NCBI RefSeq assembly: GCF_001907295.1 | Contig: NZ_MQVR01000010.1 | Location: 1-49,697, forward strand | Origin: Bowdeniella nasicola | GTDB lineage: Bacteria; Actinomycetota; Actinomycetes; Actinomycetales; Actinomycetaceae | DNA length: 49,697 nt | Direction: 5' to 3' | Shown: in pieces, positions 7,870-16,561 of the stretch | Layout: each line of letters opens with the position of its first letter | Numbering within the stretch: position 1 is the stretch's first letter | Translations under genes and position numbers: made by a program | Notes under the pieces: generated by a model | Told to the model about the DNA's origin: nothing | Seen by the model: only the letters and a program-made list of their open reading frames with translations | The model's database searches: none

Positions 7870-8726
7870 GCGGCGTCGTCATCCTTTCCAATGATCGACA
7901 GGTAGGCATCTTCGAGGGTCGGCCGCGTGATCGTCAGATGGGAAATCTCGCTCAACGGGAGCGTGGCGACGAAGGCTTCGACCTCGTTGGTCGCGTGCAC
8001 GTGTTGCTTGCCTTCGGCGCGCCAGGTCACCTGGACCGGAGCCACGAGTTCTTCGCGGAGCTGCCAGGGGGCTCCGTCGGCGATGATGCGACCATTGTTC
8101 ATGATGAAGATCCGGCTCGCGAGCTTTTCTGCCTCGCTGAGGTCGTGCGTCGTGAGAAACACTGTGACGCCCTCATCGATCACCGAATCGAGGAGGTCGT
8201 GGATCTGTGCCTTGCCGGCCGGGTCCAGGCCGGTTGTAGGTTCGTCGAGAATCAGTAGCGGGGGATAGGCGAGCAGGGCCGCGGCGAGGTCGACGCGGCG
8301 ACGCTGACCGCCCGAAAGCGTGCGCAGGACGGCGGTTGCCTTGTCTGCGACGCCGACGGCTTCGAGGGTCTCGGTGATATCGCGCACCCGGCGGCCGGCT
8401 GAGCGGTGCGCGGCGGCGATCCACGTCAGATGCTCGACGACCCGCCACTTGGGGTGGTCCGCCCAGTGTTGCTGGACGAGACCGATGCGCGTGAGGAAGG
8501 CGGAGTTGCCGCTGCTGGGGGTTTCGCCAAAGACTTCCAGCCGGCCACTGGACGGGGACAGTGTCCCGACGAGGTTTTCTACCAGTGTGGTCTTTCCGAC
8601 GCCGTTGGGGCCGAGAAGGGCGACGACCTCTCCCGGTTCGATCGTGAGCGACACATCGTGCAGCACATGGTTCTTTCCATAGGAGAAGTTCACCTCCCGG
8701 GCTTCGATCATGAGTGGTGTGGTCAC
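7866..8726 (-). CDS. ABC transporter ATP-binding protein
   Basis: 286-residue nucleotide-binding subunit. Walker A is LLGPNGVGKTT, the Q-loop lies near RIGLVQQHW, the signature is LSGGQRRRVDLAAALL, Walker B is PLLILDEPTTGLDP and the switch His is in TTHDLSEAEKL. A C-terminal extension of about 80 residues (from IIADGAPWQL) is typical of ABC-2 exporter ATPases. GTG at 8726 is chosen because AGGAG lies 5 bases upstream; an earlier in-frame start lacks this. First gene of an ATPase–permease–XRE operon with 4-bp overlaps. Confidence 0.92.
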   Translation of the reverse strand: MTTPLMIEAREVNFSYGKNHVLHDVSLTIEPGEVVALLGPNGVGKTTLVENLVGTLSPSSGRLEVFGETPSSGNSAFLTRIGLVQQHWADHPKWRVVEHLTWIAAAHRSAGRRVRDITETLEAVGVADKATAVLRTLSGGQRRRVDLAAALLAYPPLLILDEPTTGLDPAGKAQIHDLLDSVIDEGVTVFLTTHDLSEAEKLASRIFIMNNGRIIADGAPWQLREELVAPVQVTWRAEGKQHVHATNEVEAFVATLPLSEISHLTITRPTLEDAYLSIIGKDDDAA

Positions 8727-8756
8727 ATGTACTCCTACGTCGAACATTGGCAATCG

Positions 8757-8778
8757 AATGTAGTACTTATACTACATT
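8757..8778. promoter_or_regulatory. Perfect palindromic operator upstream of the ABC/XRE operon
   Basis: AATGTAGTA (8757-8765), spacer CTTA, TACTACATT (8770-8778): nine-base perfect arms in an unusually AT-rich patch. On the minus strand it contains TATAAG, which could be the -10 of the ABC operon. It lies 31 bp from the ATPase start and 48 bp from the divergent glycosyltransferase start. The XRE protein encoded in the operon is the obvious candidate ligand, although similar GTAGTA-TACTAC sites are also known for GntR/YtrA-type regulators. No gene of that type is seen here. Confidence 0.65.
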
Positions 8779-8825
8779 ATGTTTTGGTGGCGCTATATAT
8801 CTTTGGTGCAGGGCACAATGGCAAT

Positions 8826-9932
8826 ATGAGAATTGCCCTCGTCTCCGACTGCTATCCACCGCGTCTTGGCGGGATCGAGACCCAGGTGCGCTCCCTTGCA
8901 TGGGCGCTGGCGGCAGCCGGGCACGACGTCACGGTCATCACCGCGACGCCCGATGGCTCCGAGCGGGGCGAACACACCGAGGTGTCCGAGGGCGTGACGG
9001 TCCTGCGCCTGACCACGCGAATGCCCGGCGATCTGCCCGTCAACCCGTGGGTTTCAGGCCGCCTACGGGAACTTCTTCCGATCTTCGATGCCGTGCACAT
9101 CCATACCGGGATCGTCTCGCCGTTCGCGCGCATGGCGACGACCGCGTGCCTCGCGACCGACACGCGAGCGGTGATCACGTGGCACTGCCACCTCATCGAC
9201 GCGACGCCGTGGTACCGCTTCGTCAATCCGCTTCAGGCGTGGCAGGAGCGCGGCATGATCCTCACCGCGGTCTCGAGCCCGGCTGCCGACGCGATCGAGG
9301 CAGCCGCGCGCGGACGCGTCACCGTCGACGTCTTGCCCAACCTGATCGAGCGGGAGCCATGGGGTAGCATCCGGCGAATCGCTCGGCCGGGCGAGGCCGC
9401 TGGCGTGCTGCGTGTCGTCACCGCGACGCGGCTCGCGGGCCGCAAACGTGTCCTACCACTCGCGAAGCTCGTGGCCGATGCTCGGAGGGGCGCGCCCGTG
9501 CGGCTCGATGTCTACGGCGATGGGCCGCAGCGCGCAGAACTCGCGCGTCTCATCCGTCATGGCGCACCGGTGCGCATATTGGGACGCGTCGGCCCGCAGG
9601 AACTGGCTGGGGCCTATCGCGACGCGGACCTCTTTATCTCGCCGGTCATCAAAGAAGCATTCGGGATCGCCGCGCTCGAAGCGCGCGCTGCGGGTCTTCC
9701 CGTGATCTATCGCCGCGGGTCAGGCATCGCAGAATTCATCACCCATGGCCGCGACGGCCTGGAAGTGACGAGCGACGAAGAGATGAGCGCTGCCCTCGTG
9801 TCGTTGCACCGGGATCGCGAGCGGCTGCGCGCACTGCGCGACTACTGCCTTACGCATCCGATCGCGCACACGTGGGACGCGGGGCTGGCGCAGTTTGTCC
9901 GCGCCTATGAGCGGCTAGGGGAGCGTACTTAG
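8826..9932 (+). CDS. GT4-family glycosyltransferase
   Basis: 368 residues with a GT-B fold. The N-terminal acceptor domain starts MRIALVSDCYPPRLGGIETQ and continues through AAAGHDVTVITATPDG. The C-terminal donor domain has VTATRLAGRKRVLPLAKLV, YGDGPQRAEL and the E-x7-E motif region SPVIKEAFGIAALEARAAGLPV. GT4 enzymes retain anomeric configuration and often build phosphatidylinositol mannosides, glycolipids or capsule; the acceptor here is unknown. ATG at 8826 gives the canonical start; a much longer open frame upstream overlaps the ABC gene and is not coding. CACAAT ends 6 bp before the ATG, a possible leaderless -10. The stop overlaps the convergent IclR stop (TTAG, 9929-9932). Confidence 0.9.
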   Translation: MRIALVSDCYPPRLGGIETQVRSLAWALAAAGHDVTVITATPDGSERGEHTEVSEGVTVLRLTTRMPGDLPVNPWVSGRLRELLPIFDAVHIHTGIVSPFARMATTACLATDTRAVITWHCHLIDATPWYRFVNPLQAWQERGMILTAVSSPAADAIEAAARGRVTVDVLPNLIEREPWGSIRRIARPGEAAGVLRVVTATRLAGRKRVLPLAKLVADARRGAPVRLDVYGDGPQRAELARLIRHGAPVRILGRVGPQELAGAYRDADLFISPVIKEAFGIAALEARAAGLPVIYRRGSGIAEFITHGRDGLEVTSDEEMSAALVSLHRDRERLRALRDYCLTHPIAHTWDAGLAQFVRAYERLGERT

Positions 9933-10648
9933 GCTTCCGTGCGCTGCATGACCTGCGACAGCCGGTTAGCGGCCGCGACGACGGCCTGCGCATGCAGGCG
10001 GGCCGGCTGACGGCCCATGCGTTCGATCGGGCCCGAGACCGAGACGGCGGCAATCACGCGGCCAGACGGTCCGCGCACAGGCGCCGACACGGACGCTACG
10101 CCGGGTTCGCGCTCGCCAACGGACTGCGAAAAGCCACGGCGACGCACCGCCGAGAGCACCGTCGCGGTAAAAGAAGCGCCGTGCAGGCCGCGATGCAGCC
10201 GGTCGGGCTCTTCCCACGCGAGCAGGATCTGCGCCGCGGAACCGGCGAGCATGGACAACGTGGCGCCGACCGGGATGGAGTCACGCAGACCCATGGGGCG
10301 CTCGGCGGCGGCGACACAGATGCGGTGGTCGCCCTGGCGGCGGTAGAGCTGCGCGGATTCACCCGTGTGGTCACGCAAGACCTTCAGGATCGGAGAGGCG
10401 GCCGCGAGCAGTCGGTCCTCGCCGGCCGAGGATGCGAGCTCACCAAGGCGCGGGCCGAGAACGAAGCGGCCCTGCATGTCGCGGGCGACGAAGCGGTGAA
10501 ACTCTAAGGCGACCGCAAGCCGATGCGCCGTCGGGCGGGCTAGCTTGGTCGCGGCAACAAGCTGCGCCAGTGTTGCGGGGCCGGACTCTAAGGCCCCCAA
10601 TACGAGCGCGGCTTTGTCGAGAACACCAACACCACTCGAGTTGTCCAT
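9929..10648 (-). CDS. IclR-family regulator, probable LtbR/NdgR (leucine biosynthesis)
   Basis: 239 residues: an N-terminal winged HTH (LDKAALVLGALESGPATLAQLVAATKLARPTAHRLAVAL) and a C-terminal IclR effector domain (ILKVLRDHTGESAQLYRRQGDHRICVAAAE to the SVSGPIERM strand). It is divergent from leuCD. IclR proteins in this position are NdgR in Streptomyces and LtbR in Corynebacterium, which regulate leuCD and branched-chain amino acid genes; that role is inferred here from family and position. A candidate operator lies between the two starts. The downstream end overlaps the glycosyltransferase stop. Confidence 0.88.
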   Translation of the reverse strand: MDNSSGVGVLDKAALVLGALESGPATLAQLVAATKLARPTAHRLAVALEFHRFVARDMQGRFVLGPRLGELASSAGEDRLLAAASPILKVLRDHTGESAQLYRRQGDHRICVAAAERPMGLRDSIPVGATLSMLAGSAAQILLAWEEPDRLHRGLHGASFTATVLSAVRRRGFSQSVGEREPGVASVSAPVRGPSGRVIAAVSVSGPIERMGRQPARLHAQAVVAAANRLSQVMQRTEA

Positions 10649-10663
10649 AGCCCAATACTCTCA

Positions 10664-10678
10664 TCTCAGAGCTTGAGA
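10664..10678. promoter_or_regulatory. Candidate operator for the IclR regulator
   Basis: TCTCA (10664-10668), spacer GAGCT, TGAGA (10674-10678): a 15-bp interrupted palindrome in the 71-bp gap between the IclR gene and leuC, preceded by a second TCTCA at 10659. TTGAGA at 10673-10678 could serve as the leuC -35, so binding here would affect leuC transcription. Inferred from position and symmetry. Confidence 0.45.
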
Positions 10679-10719
10679 CGCAACTGCGTTTGGGTTCGGT
10701 TCCAGGGAGATTTACCACC

Positions 10720-12126
10720 ATGCTAGGCACATTGGCGGAGAAAGTGTGGCGGGATCATGTGGTGCGTCGCGGTGAAGCAGGCGCGCCCGATTTGCTCTAC
10801 ATCGATCTCCACCTCCTCCACGAGGTGACATCGCCGCAGGCGTTTGACGGGCTCCGTCTCGCCGGGCGGCCGGTTCGGCGACCGGATTTAACGATTGCGA
10901 CCGAAGATCACAACACGCCTACGGAAGATATCTTCGCGCCCATCGCGGACCCCATCTCGCGTCTGCAGATCGAGACGCTGCGGAACAACTGTGAGGAATT
11001 TGGCGTCCGGCTTCACCCGCTCGGGGACGCTGAACAGGGCATTGTGCACGTCGTCGGCCCGCAGCTCGGGCTCACCCAGCCGGGCATGACCGTCGTCTGC
11101 GGCGACTCCCACACCTCCACCCATGGCGCGTTCGGGGCGCTCGCCTTTGGCATCGGAACCTCCGAGGTCGAACACGTGCTCGCGACCCAGACCCTGCCGC
11201 TCGCCCCGTTTAAGACGATGGCGATCACGATCGATGGTGAACTGCCCGAGGGGACGACTGCCAAGGACATCATTCTCGCGATCATCGCGAAGATCGGGAC
11301 CGGCGGCGGGCAGGGGTACGTGCTCGAGTACCGCGGCAGCGCCATCGAAAAGCTCTCGATGGAAGCGCGGATGACGATCTGCAATATGTCGATCGAGGCC
11401 GGCGCCCGTGCCGGCATGATCGCGCCCGATGAGACGACGTTCGCCTACCTCAAGGGCCGCCCGCACGCGCCACAGGGCGCCGACTGGGATGCCGCCGTCG
11501 AATATTGGAAGACCCTGCGCACCGACGAGGGCGCCATCTTCGATGCCGAGGTGACGCTCGAAGCCGCCGACCTCGAGCCCTTCGTGACCTGGGGGACGAA
11601 CCCCGGGCAGGGTGCCCCGTTGTCTGCCTCGGTGCCCGACCCCGTCGAGGCCGGCGGCGACGCGGAGCGCGAAGCGATCGAGCAGGCCCTTGCCTATATG
11701 GACCTGAAACCCGGCACCAAGCTGCGCGACATCCCCGTCGATGCCGTCTTCATCGGCTCGTGTACCAACGGCCGGATCGAAGATCTGCGCGCCGCCGCCG
11801 ACATCATGCGCGGCCGCAAGGCCCACCCGAACGTGCGCGTCCTCGTGGTCCCAGGCTCGGCCCGAGTACGACTGCAGGCCGAGCAGGAAGGCCTCGATCA
11901 GGTCTTTACCGACTTCGGTGCCGAGTTCCGGTTCGCGGGCTGCTCTATGTGCCTTGGCATGAACCCAGACCAGCTGTCGCCAGGGGAGCGCTGCGCCTCG
12001 ACCTCGAACCGCAATTTTGAAGGACGGCAAGGCAAAGGCGGACGCACCCACCTTGTCTCGCCGCTCGTCGCGGCCGCCACGGCCGTGCGCGGCACCCTGT
12101 CCTCGCCCGCCGATTTGAGGGAGTAG
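10720..12126 (+). CDS. leuC: 3-isopropylmalate dehydratase large subunit
   Basis: 468 residues. With LeuD it isomerises 2-isopropylmalate to 3-isopropylmalate in leucine synthesis. Aconitase-family signatures are visible: [37 protein letters not shown] (first cluster Cys) and [14 protein letters not shown] (second and third Cys), so all three [4Fe-4S] ligands are present. ATG at 10720 has AGGGAG 10 bases upstream and gives the standard N terminus [13 protein letters not shown]; an in-frame codon 30 bp earlier is not needed. leuD follows after 2 bp. Confidence 0.97.
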   Translation: MLGTLAEKVWRDHVVRRGEAGAPDLLYIDLHLLHEVTSPQAFDGLRLAGRPVRRPDLTIATEDHNTPTEDIFAPIADPISRLQIETLRNNCEEFGVRLHPLGDAEQGIVHVVGPQLGLTQPGMTVVCGDSHTSTHGAFGALAFGIGTSEVEHVLATQTLPLAPFKTMAITIDGELPEGTTAKDIILAIIAKIGTGGGQGYVLEYRGSAIEKLSMEARMTICNMSIEAGARAGMIAPDETTFAYLKGRPHAPQGADWDAAVEYWKTLRTDEGAIFDAEVTLEAADLEPFVTWGTNPGQGAPLSASVPDPVEAGGDAEREAIEQALAYMDLKPGTKLRDIPVDAVFIGSCTNGRIEDLRAAADIMRGRKAHPNVRVLVVPGSARVRLQAEQEGLDQVFTDFGAEFRFAGCSMCLGMNPDQLSPGERCASTSNRNFEGRQGKGGRTHLVSPLVAAATAVRGTLSSPADLRE

Positions 12127-12128
12127 CC

Positions 12129-12749
12129 ATGGAAAAGTTCACGAGCCATACCGGCATCGGCGTCCCGCTGCGGCGCTCCAACGTCGACACCGACCAGATC
12201 ATCCCCGCCGTCTACTTAAAGCGCGTGAAGAAAACCGGTTTCGAAGACGCGCTGTTCGCGGCGTGGCGCAACGAGCCGGACTTCGTTTTGAACAACGATG
12301 CCTATCACGCCGGCTCGGTCCTCGTTGCCGGCCCCGACTTCGGTACCGGTTCCTCGCGCGAGCACGCCGTGTGGGCGCTGTGTGACTACGGCTTCGCCGT
12401 CGTCCTGTCACCGAAGTTCGCCGACATCTTCCGCGGCAACGCCGGCAAGCAGGGACTCGTTGCGGGAATTATCACCGACGAGGATTACCAGACCCTCCTC
12501 AAGCTCTTAGAGACCGAGCCCGGCACCGAGGTGACCGTCGATCTGGTGGCCCGAACCGTCACGTGCGGGAGCTTCGTTTGCCCGTTTACTATCGACGATT
12601 ACACCCGCTGGCGGCTGCTGGAAGGGCTCGACGATATCGCGCTGACGCTACGTCACGAGAGCGAAATCACGGCGTTTGAACACCAGCGTTCGTCCTTCAA
12701 ACCTCACACCCTGCTGGAGGCGAAGACACCTCCTGTTCACCAGGCATAA
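12129..12749 (+). CDS. leuD: 3-isopropylmalate dehydratase small subunit
   Basis: 206 residues, the swivelling substrate-binding subunit of isopropylmalate isomerase. Family markers are [19 protein letters not shown] near residue 20, [17 protein letters not shown] (substrate-binding GSSREH) and [14 protein letters not shown]. The length matches the family (about 200). GGGAG lies just before the ATG and leuC ends 2 bp upstream, so the two subunits are made from one message. Confidence 0.97.
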   Translation: MEKFTSHTGIGVPLRRSNVDTDQIIPAVYLKRVKKTGFEDALFAAWRNEPDFVLNNDAYHAGSVLVAGPDFGTGSSREHAVWALCDYGFAVVLSPKFADIFRGNAGKQGLVAGIITDEDYQTLLKLLETEPGTEVTVDLVARTVTCGSFVCPFTIDDYTRWRLLEGLDDIALTLRHESEITAFEHQRSSFKPHTLLEAKTPPVHQA

Positions 12750-12827
12750 TAGGGTCGGTCCGCCGTAAGGTGGATGAAGAAGGCAGCTTATCTACTGGGC
12801 CCTATACTGCCGGGCAGTGAGGACGAA

Positions 12828-14147
12828 ATGAAATCGGTGCTTCGGGTCACCGGCGGCCGACCGCTCGTTGGTGAAATTACCGTTCGAGGAGCCAAAAACT
12901 TCGTATCCAAAGCGATGGTGGCATCGCTGCTCGGAACGAGTACGTCGGTCTTGCGGAACGTTCCCCAGATCAACGACGTCGAAATCGTCTCCGGTCTGCT
13001 GTCCCTGCACGGGGTCTCCGTCGAGTCGGACCCGGTCGCGGGCACCCTCACGATGGATCCGTCCAACGTCGATTTGGCGCGACTCGCCGACATCGACGCC
13101 CACGCCGGCTCCTCGCGTATCCCGATCCTGCTGTGTGGCCCGCTGCTGCACCGCCTCGGGGAGGCCTTCATCCCGGACCTCGGCGGCTGCCGGATCGGTG
13201 ACCGGCCTATCAACTACCACCTCGACATTCTGCGCGAGTTTGGCGCCCACGTCGAAAAGCACTCCGAGACGGGCATCCACATCACGGCGCCCAACGGCCT
13301 GGAGGGCACCAAATACGAACTGCGCTACCCGTCCGTCGGCGCGACCGAACAGCTGCTGCTGACGGCCGTGCGCGCCGAGGGCAAGACGGAACTGCGCAAC
13401 GCAGCGATCGAGCCCGAGATCATGGACCTCATCGCCGTGCTGCAAAAGATGGGCGCGCTCATCTCGGTCGACACCGACCGCGTCATCCGCATCGAGGGCG
13501 TCTCCGAACTCTCTGGCTTCAACCACACTGCGCTGTCCGACCGCATCGAATCGGCCTCGTGGGGCGCGGCGGCCCTCGCCACCGGCGGTGAGGTCACGGT
13601 CAAGGGCGCGACCCAGCCCGAGATGATGACGTTCCTCAACATCTTCCGCAAGGTCGGCGGCGACTTCGAGATCTCCGACGACGGCATCCGCTTCATGCAT
13701 CCGGGCGGCAAGCTCAACTCGATCGTGCTCGAGACCGACGTGCACCCCGGCTTCATGACCGACTGGCAGCAGCCGCTCGTCGTCGCCCTCACGCAGGCCT
13801 ATGGCCTGTCGATCGTGCACGAGACGGTCTACGAAAACCGGTTCGGCTTCACCGACGCGCTACGCAAGATGGGTGCGCACATTCAGGTCTATCGCGAGTG
13901 TCTCGGCGGCACGCCCTGCCGCTTCGGTCAGCGCAACTTTAACCACTCGGCCGTCATCTCGGGCCCGACGCCGCTGAAGGCCGCGGACATCACCGTGCCC
14001 GACCTGCGCGGCGGTTTCTCCCACCTCATTGCGGCCCTCGCCGCGGAGGGCACGTCGAACGTGTCCGGCATCAAGCTCATTAACCGAGGTTACGAAGACT
14101 TCCTTGGCAAGCTCGCCGCGCTCGGCGCGGATGTGGAGATGGTCTAA
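12828..14147 (+). CDS. murA: UDP-N-acetylglucosamine 1-carboxyvinyltransferase
   Basis: 439 residues. MurA transfers enolpyruvate from PEP to UDP-GlcNAc, the first committed step of peptidoglycan synthesis. Seen are VTGGRPLVGEITVRGAKN at the N terminus (PEP-contacting Lys-Asn), the loop GGCRIGDRPINYH with a catalytic Cys at about residue 121, and DLRGGFSHLIAALAAEG near the C terminus. The Cys is notable because mycobacterial MurA has Asp there and is fosfomycin-insensitive. ATG at 12828, with GAGGA 4-8 bases upstream, gives the standard start; an in-frame ATG at 12774 adds 18 unusual residues and precedes a TATACT -10 box at 12803-12808. plsC starts 2 bp after the stop. Confidence 0.95.
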   Translation: MKSVLRVTGGRPLVGEITVRGAKNFVSKAMVASLLGTSTSVLRNVPQINDVEIVSGLLSLHGVSVESDPVAGTLTMDPSNVDLARLADIDAHAGSSRIPILLCGPLLHRLGEAFIPDLGGCRIGDRPINYHLDILREFGAHVEKHSETGIHITAPNGLEGTKYELRYPSVGATEQLLLTAVRAEGKTELRNAAIEPEIMDLIAVLQKMGALISVDTDRVIRIEGVSELSGFNHTALSDRIESASWGAAALATGGEVTVKGATQPEMMTFLNIFRKVGGDFEISDDGIRFMHPGGKLNSIVLETDVHPGFMTDWQQPLVVALTQAYGLSIVHETVYENRFGFTDALRKMGAHIQVYRECLGGTPCRFGQRNFNHSAVISGPTPLKAADITVPDLRGGFSHLIAALAAEGTSNVSGIKLINRGYEDFLGKLAALGADVEMV

Positions 14148-14149
14148 GC

Positions 14150-14884
14150 ATGAAGATGTCCTTCGGACGCACCTACCCGCCCATGTACCGGTTTATCGAG
14201 GGCATCGCACGGCCCCTCATGGCGCTGTACACCGAACCGCGGTGGTCTGGCGAGGACAACCTGCCCCGCGAGGGCGGGTTTATCGCCGTCTCCAACCACG
14301 TCACCAACATGGACGCGCTGACCTTCGCGCACTTCCTCGTCGCCCAGCAGATCCCGGTGAAGTTCCTCGCGAAGTCGGAACTGTTCCGCATCCCCGTCGT
14401 CGGACGGATGATCGGCGCTGCGCACCAGATCGAGGTCAAGCGCGGCACCCGCGACGTGTCGTCCGCCCTCGACCAGGCACGACGCGCCCTGCGCGCCGGC
14501 GAATGCGTCGGCATCTTCCCCGAGGGCACCCTGACGCGCGACCCTGACATGTGGCCCATGAAGGCCAAGACCGGCACCGCGCGCCTCGCGCTGGAGACCG
14601 GTGTGCCCGTCATCCCCGTCGCCCAGTGGGGCACCCAGGAACTGCTCGAACGCTACGGCGCAAAGCCGAAGCTCGGGATCAACCACCCCGTCTACGTCTC
14701 CGCGCTGCCCGCAGTCGACCTCGATGACCTGCGCGGCCAGCCGATGACCGGCGAAATCGCCCGCGAGGCGATGCGCCGCATCATGGCCGATCTGACCGCC
14801 GGCGTCGCCGAGCTCCGCGGCGAAGAGCCGCCCGAGCACATCTGGGATATGGCCATCGACGGCGACCCGCGCCCGAAGAAGTAA
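14150..14884 (+). CDS. plsC: 1-acyl-sn-glycerol-3-phosphate acyltransferase (PlsC family)
   Basis: 244-residue membrane-associated acyltransferase that adds an acyl chain to lysophosphatidate. The NH-x4-D catalytic motif is NHVTNMD and the glycerol-phosphate motif is FPEGTLTRD; KFLAKSELFRIPVVGRMI lies between them, as in the family. ATG begins 2 bp after the murA stop and gpsA follows 17 bp downstream. Phospholipid precursor genes plsC and gpsA are adjacent, so the cluster links envelope lipid and wall synthesis. Confidence 0.93.
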   Translation: MKMSFGRTYPPMYRFIEGIARPLMALYTEPRWSGEDNLPREGGFIAVSNHVTNMDALTFAHFLVAQQIPVKFLAKSELFRIPVVGRMIGAAHQIEVKRGTRDVSSALDQARRALRAGECVGIFPEGTLTRDPDMWPMKAKTGTARLALETGVPVIPVAQWGTQELLERYGAKPKLGINHPVYVSALPAVDLDDLRGQPMTGEIAREAMRRIMADLTAGVAELRGEEPPEHIWDMAIDGDPRPKK

Positions 14885-14901
14885 CCCGAACGAACCACAC
14901 C

Positions 14902-15927
14902 ATGCAACTCTCTTCCGATTTCACTCCTACGCCGCGCATCGCAATTTTGGGGACCGGCGCCTGGGGTACCGCGTTCGCTCAGGTCCTTGCCGACGCCGGC
15001 CATCCGTCGGTGATGTGGGGCCGATCCGAGGCCACGGTCGCGGATATCAACACGAACCACCACAACTCCTCGCGCCTGCCCGGCTTCCCGCTATCGGAAT
15101 CGATCAGCGCGACGACCGACATCACCGAGGCGGTCTCGGGCGCCGACGTCGTCGTGGTCGCCGTGCCCGCGCAGTCGGCGCGCTCGGTGCTGGAGCAGAT
15201 CGAGTCTTGGCCTAAGGAAGTCACGCTCGTCTCCCTCATGAAGGGCGTCGAGCTTTCCAGCGACCTACGGATGAGCGAGGTCCTCGTCGATGCGACGGGC
15301 GTCGACAGCTCCCAGATCGTCGTCGTCTCGGGGCCGAACCTCGCGAAGGAGATCGCGGCGAAACAGCCGACCGCGACCGTCATGGCCTGCGAGGACGCGG
15401 AACGCGCCAAGCGCGTCGCGGCCCTCACGATCACCGACTATTTCCGTCCCTACCTCAACACCGACGTCATCGGCGTCGAGCTCGCGGGCGCGGTGAAGAA
15501 CGTCATCGCAATCGCCGTCGGGATGGCCGTCGGCGCCGGATTCGGCGACAACACGAAGGCCACGCTCATCACGCGCGGCCTTGCCGAGATCACGCGGCTC
15601 GCGCTCAAGCTCGGCGCGGATCCGAAGACGATGGCGGGCCTAGCCGGGATGGGGGATCTCGTCGCGACGTGTGCGTCCCCGCTGTCGCGCAATCACACGT
15701 TCGGTGCGCACCTCGCGCGCGGGATGAGCCTCGAGGAGGCCATCACCGCGGCGGGCGGCACCGTCGAGGGCGTCAAGACGAGCCGGTCCGTGCAGCACCT
15801 CGCCCGGTCTGTCGGAGTCGAGATGCCGCTGACCGACGCCGTCGTCGACGCCTGTTTCGATGGGGTGGACCTGCAGGCGATGATGAAGTCGCTGCTGTCG
15901 CGCCCCCATAAGGACGAGCGGCGTTAG
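14902..15927 (+). CDS. gpsA: Glycerol-3-phosphate dehydrogenase [NAD(P)+]
   Basis: 341 residues. Reduces dihydroxyacetone phosphate to sn-glycerol 3-phosphate for phospholipids. The Rossmann motif ILGTGAWGTAFAQVLA lies at about 15-30. VVVVAVPAQSAR, SLMKGVELSS, VVSGPNLAKEIA (catalytic Lys region) and GAVKNVIAIAVGMAVGAGFGDNTKA are family-typical, as is LAGMGDLVATCASPLSRNH. Stop codons of this gene and the convergent lipoprotein gene overlap by 4 bp (TTAG, 15924-15927), leaving no room for a terminator between them. Confidence 0.96.
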   Translation: MQLSSDFTPTPRIAILGTGAWGTAFAQVLADAGHPSVMWGRSEATVADINTNHHNSSRLPGFPLSESISATTDITEAVSGADVVVVAVPAQSARSVLEQIESWPKEVTLVSLMKGVELSSDLRMSEVLVDATGVDSSQIVVVSGPNLAKEIAAKQPTATVMACEDAERAKRVAALTITDYFRPYLNTDVIGVELAGAVKNVIAIAVGMAVGAGFGDNTKATLITRGLAEITRLALKLGADPKTMAGLAGMGDLVATCASPLSRNHTFGAHLARGMSLEEAITAAGGTVEGVKTSRSVQHLARSVGVEMPLTDAVVDACFDGVDLQAMMKSLLSRPHKDERR

Positions 15928-16466
15928 CCCTTCTTCACCAGCCACATGACGTTGGCGGCATCGCAACGGTTGCCCGCGGCGGACTTCACTTCATCGCCCG
16001 AGTACCCGATGCCTTCGAGGTCGACGACCTGGCCGAAGCGGTAGCTGTTGGAGCCGATGGTGACGGTGTCCTTGCCGTCGTAGCTGGAGCCCGTGGGGGC
16101 GAGGATCGGCAGCGGACGGCCGCCGCCCGGCACCGGGACGAAGGAGATACAGCCGCCCTGGCCGACGACGATCTTGCCGTGCAGGCCCTTGGAGTCCTGC
16201 GGGCCGGCCTCGCTCGTGAGCAAGATCTTGCCGTGGATCTCTTCAGCCTTGACCTCGCTTGAGCCGCCCTGCTGCGAGGCTTCGCTCGTCGTTGACTCGG
16301 TTGACGGTTCCGCGCTGGTCGCCTCCGGACTCTCGCTTTCGCTCGCGCTGGCCGTGGCAGACGGTGCGGCGCTGCTCGGCGCGGGGGAGTCGGTGTTGAC
16401 GGAAGCGGAACAGGCAGAAAGGGCTAGCAGGCTTATGCCGACGGCCGCAATAATCGAACGACGCAT
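15924..16466 (-). CDS. Putative secreted lipoprotein
   Basis: 180 residues. The signal peptide MRRSIIAAVGISLLALSAC ends in an LSAC lipobox with the lipidated Cys at about 19. A Ser/Pro/Glu/Thr-rich linker follows (about 20-72) and then a compact domain with KILLTSEAGPQ, GGCISFVPVPGGGRPLP, YRFGQVVDLEG and CDAANVMWLVKKG. Two Cys in the mature domain could form a disulfide. I do not recognise the domain. It is probably anchored to the outer face of the membrane. Convergent with gpsA and divergent from ddl across 95 bp. Confidence 0.82.
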   Translation of the reverse strand: MRRSIIAAVGISLLALSACSASVNTDSPAPSSAAPSATASASESESPEATSAEPSTESTTSEASQQGGSSEVKAEEIHGKILLTSEAGPQDSKGLHGKIVVGQGGCISFVPVPGGGRPLPILAPTGSSYDGKDTVTIGSNSYRFGQVVDLEGIGYSGDEVKSAAGNRCDAANVMWLVKKG

Positions 16467-16561
16467 GATGATCCTTCAGCTACGACACAATTCTCTTGCC
16501 ATCCAGCCTAACGCCGTGGCCGAGGCCTCCAAAGCGCCAGCCGGGCGCTAGTCTGGATGAG

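Noticed and set aside
8555-8567. GGGACAGTGTCCC, a DosR-like palindrome
   Set aside because: It is inside the ABC ATPase coding sequence, is 13 bp rather than 14 so the half-sites are mis-spaced, and has no promoter beside it.
12774-12827. Upstream in-frame ATG for murA
   Set aside because: It would add 18 residues not seen in the family, and TATACT (12803-12808) together with GAGGA places the start at 12828.
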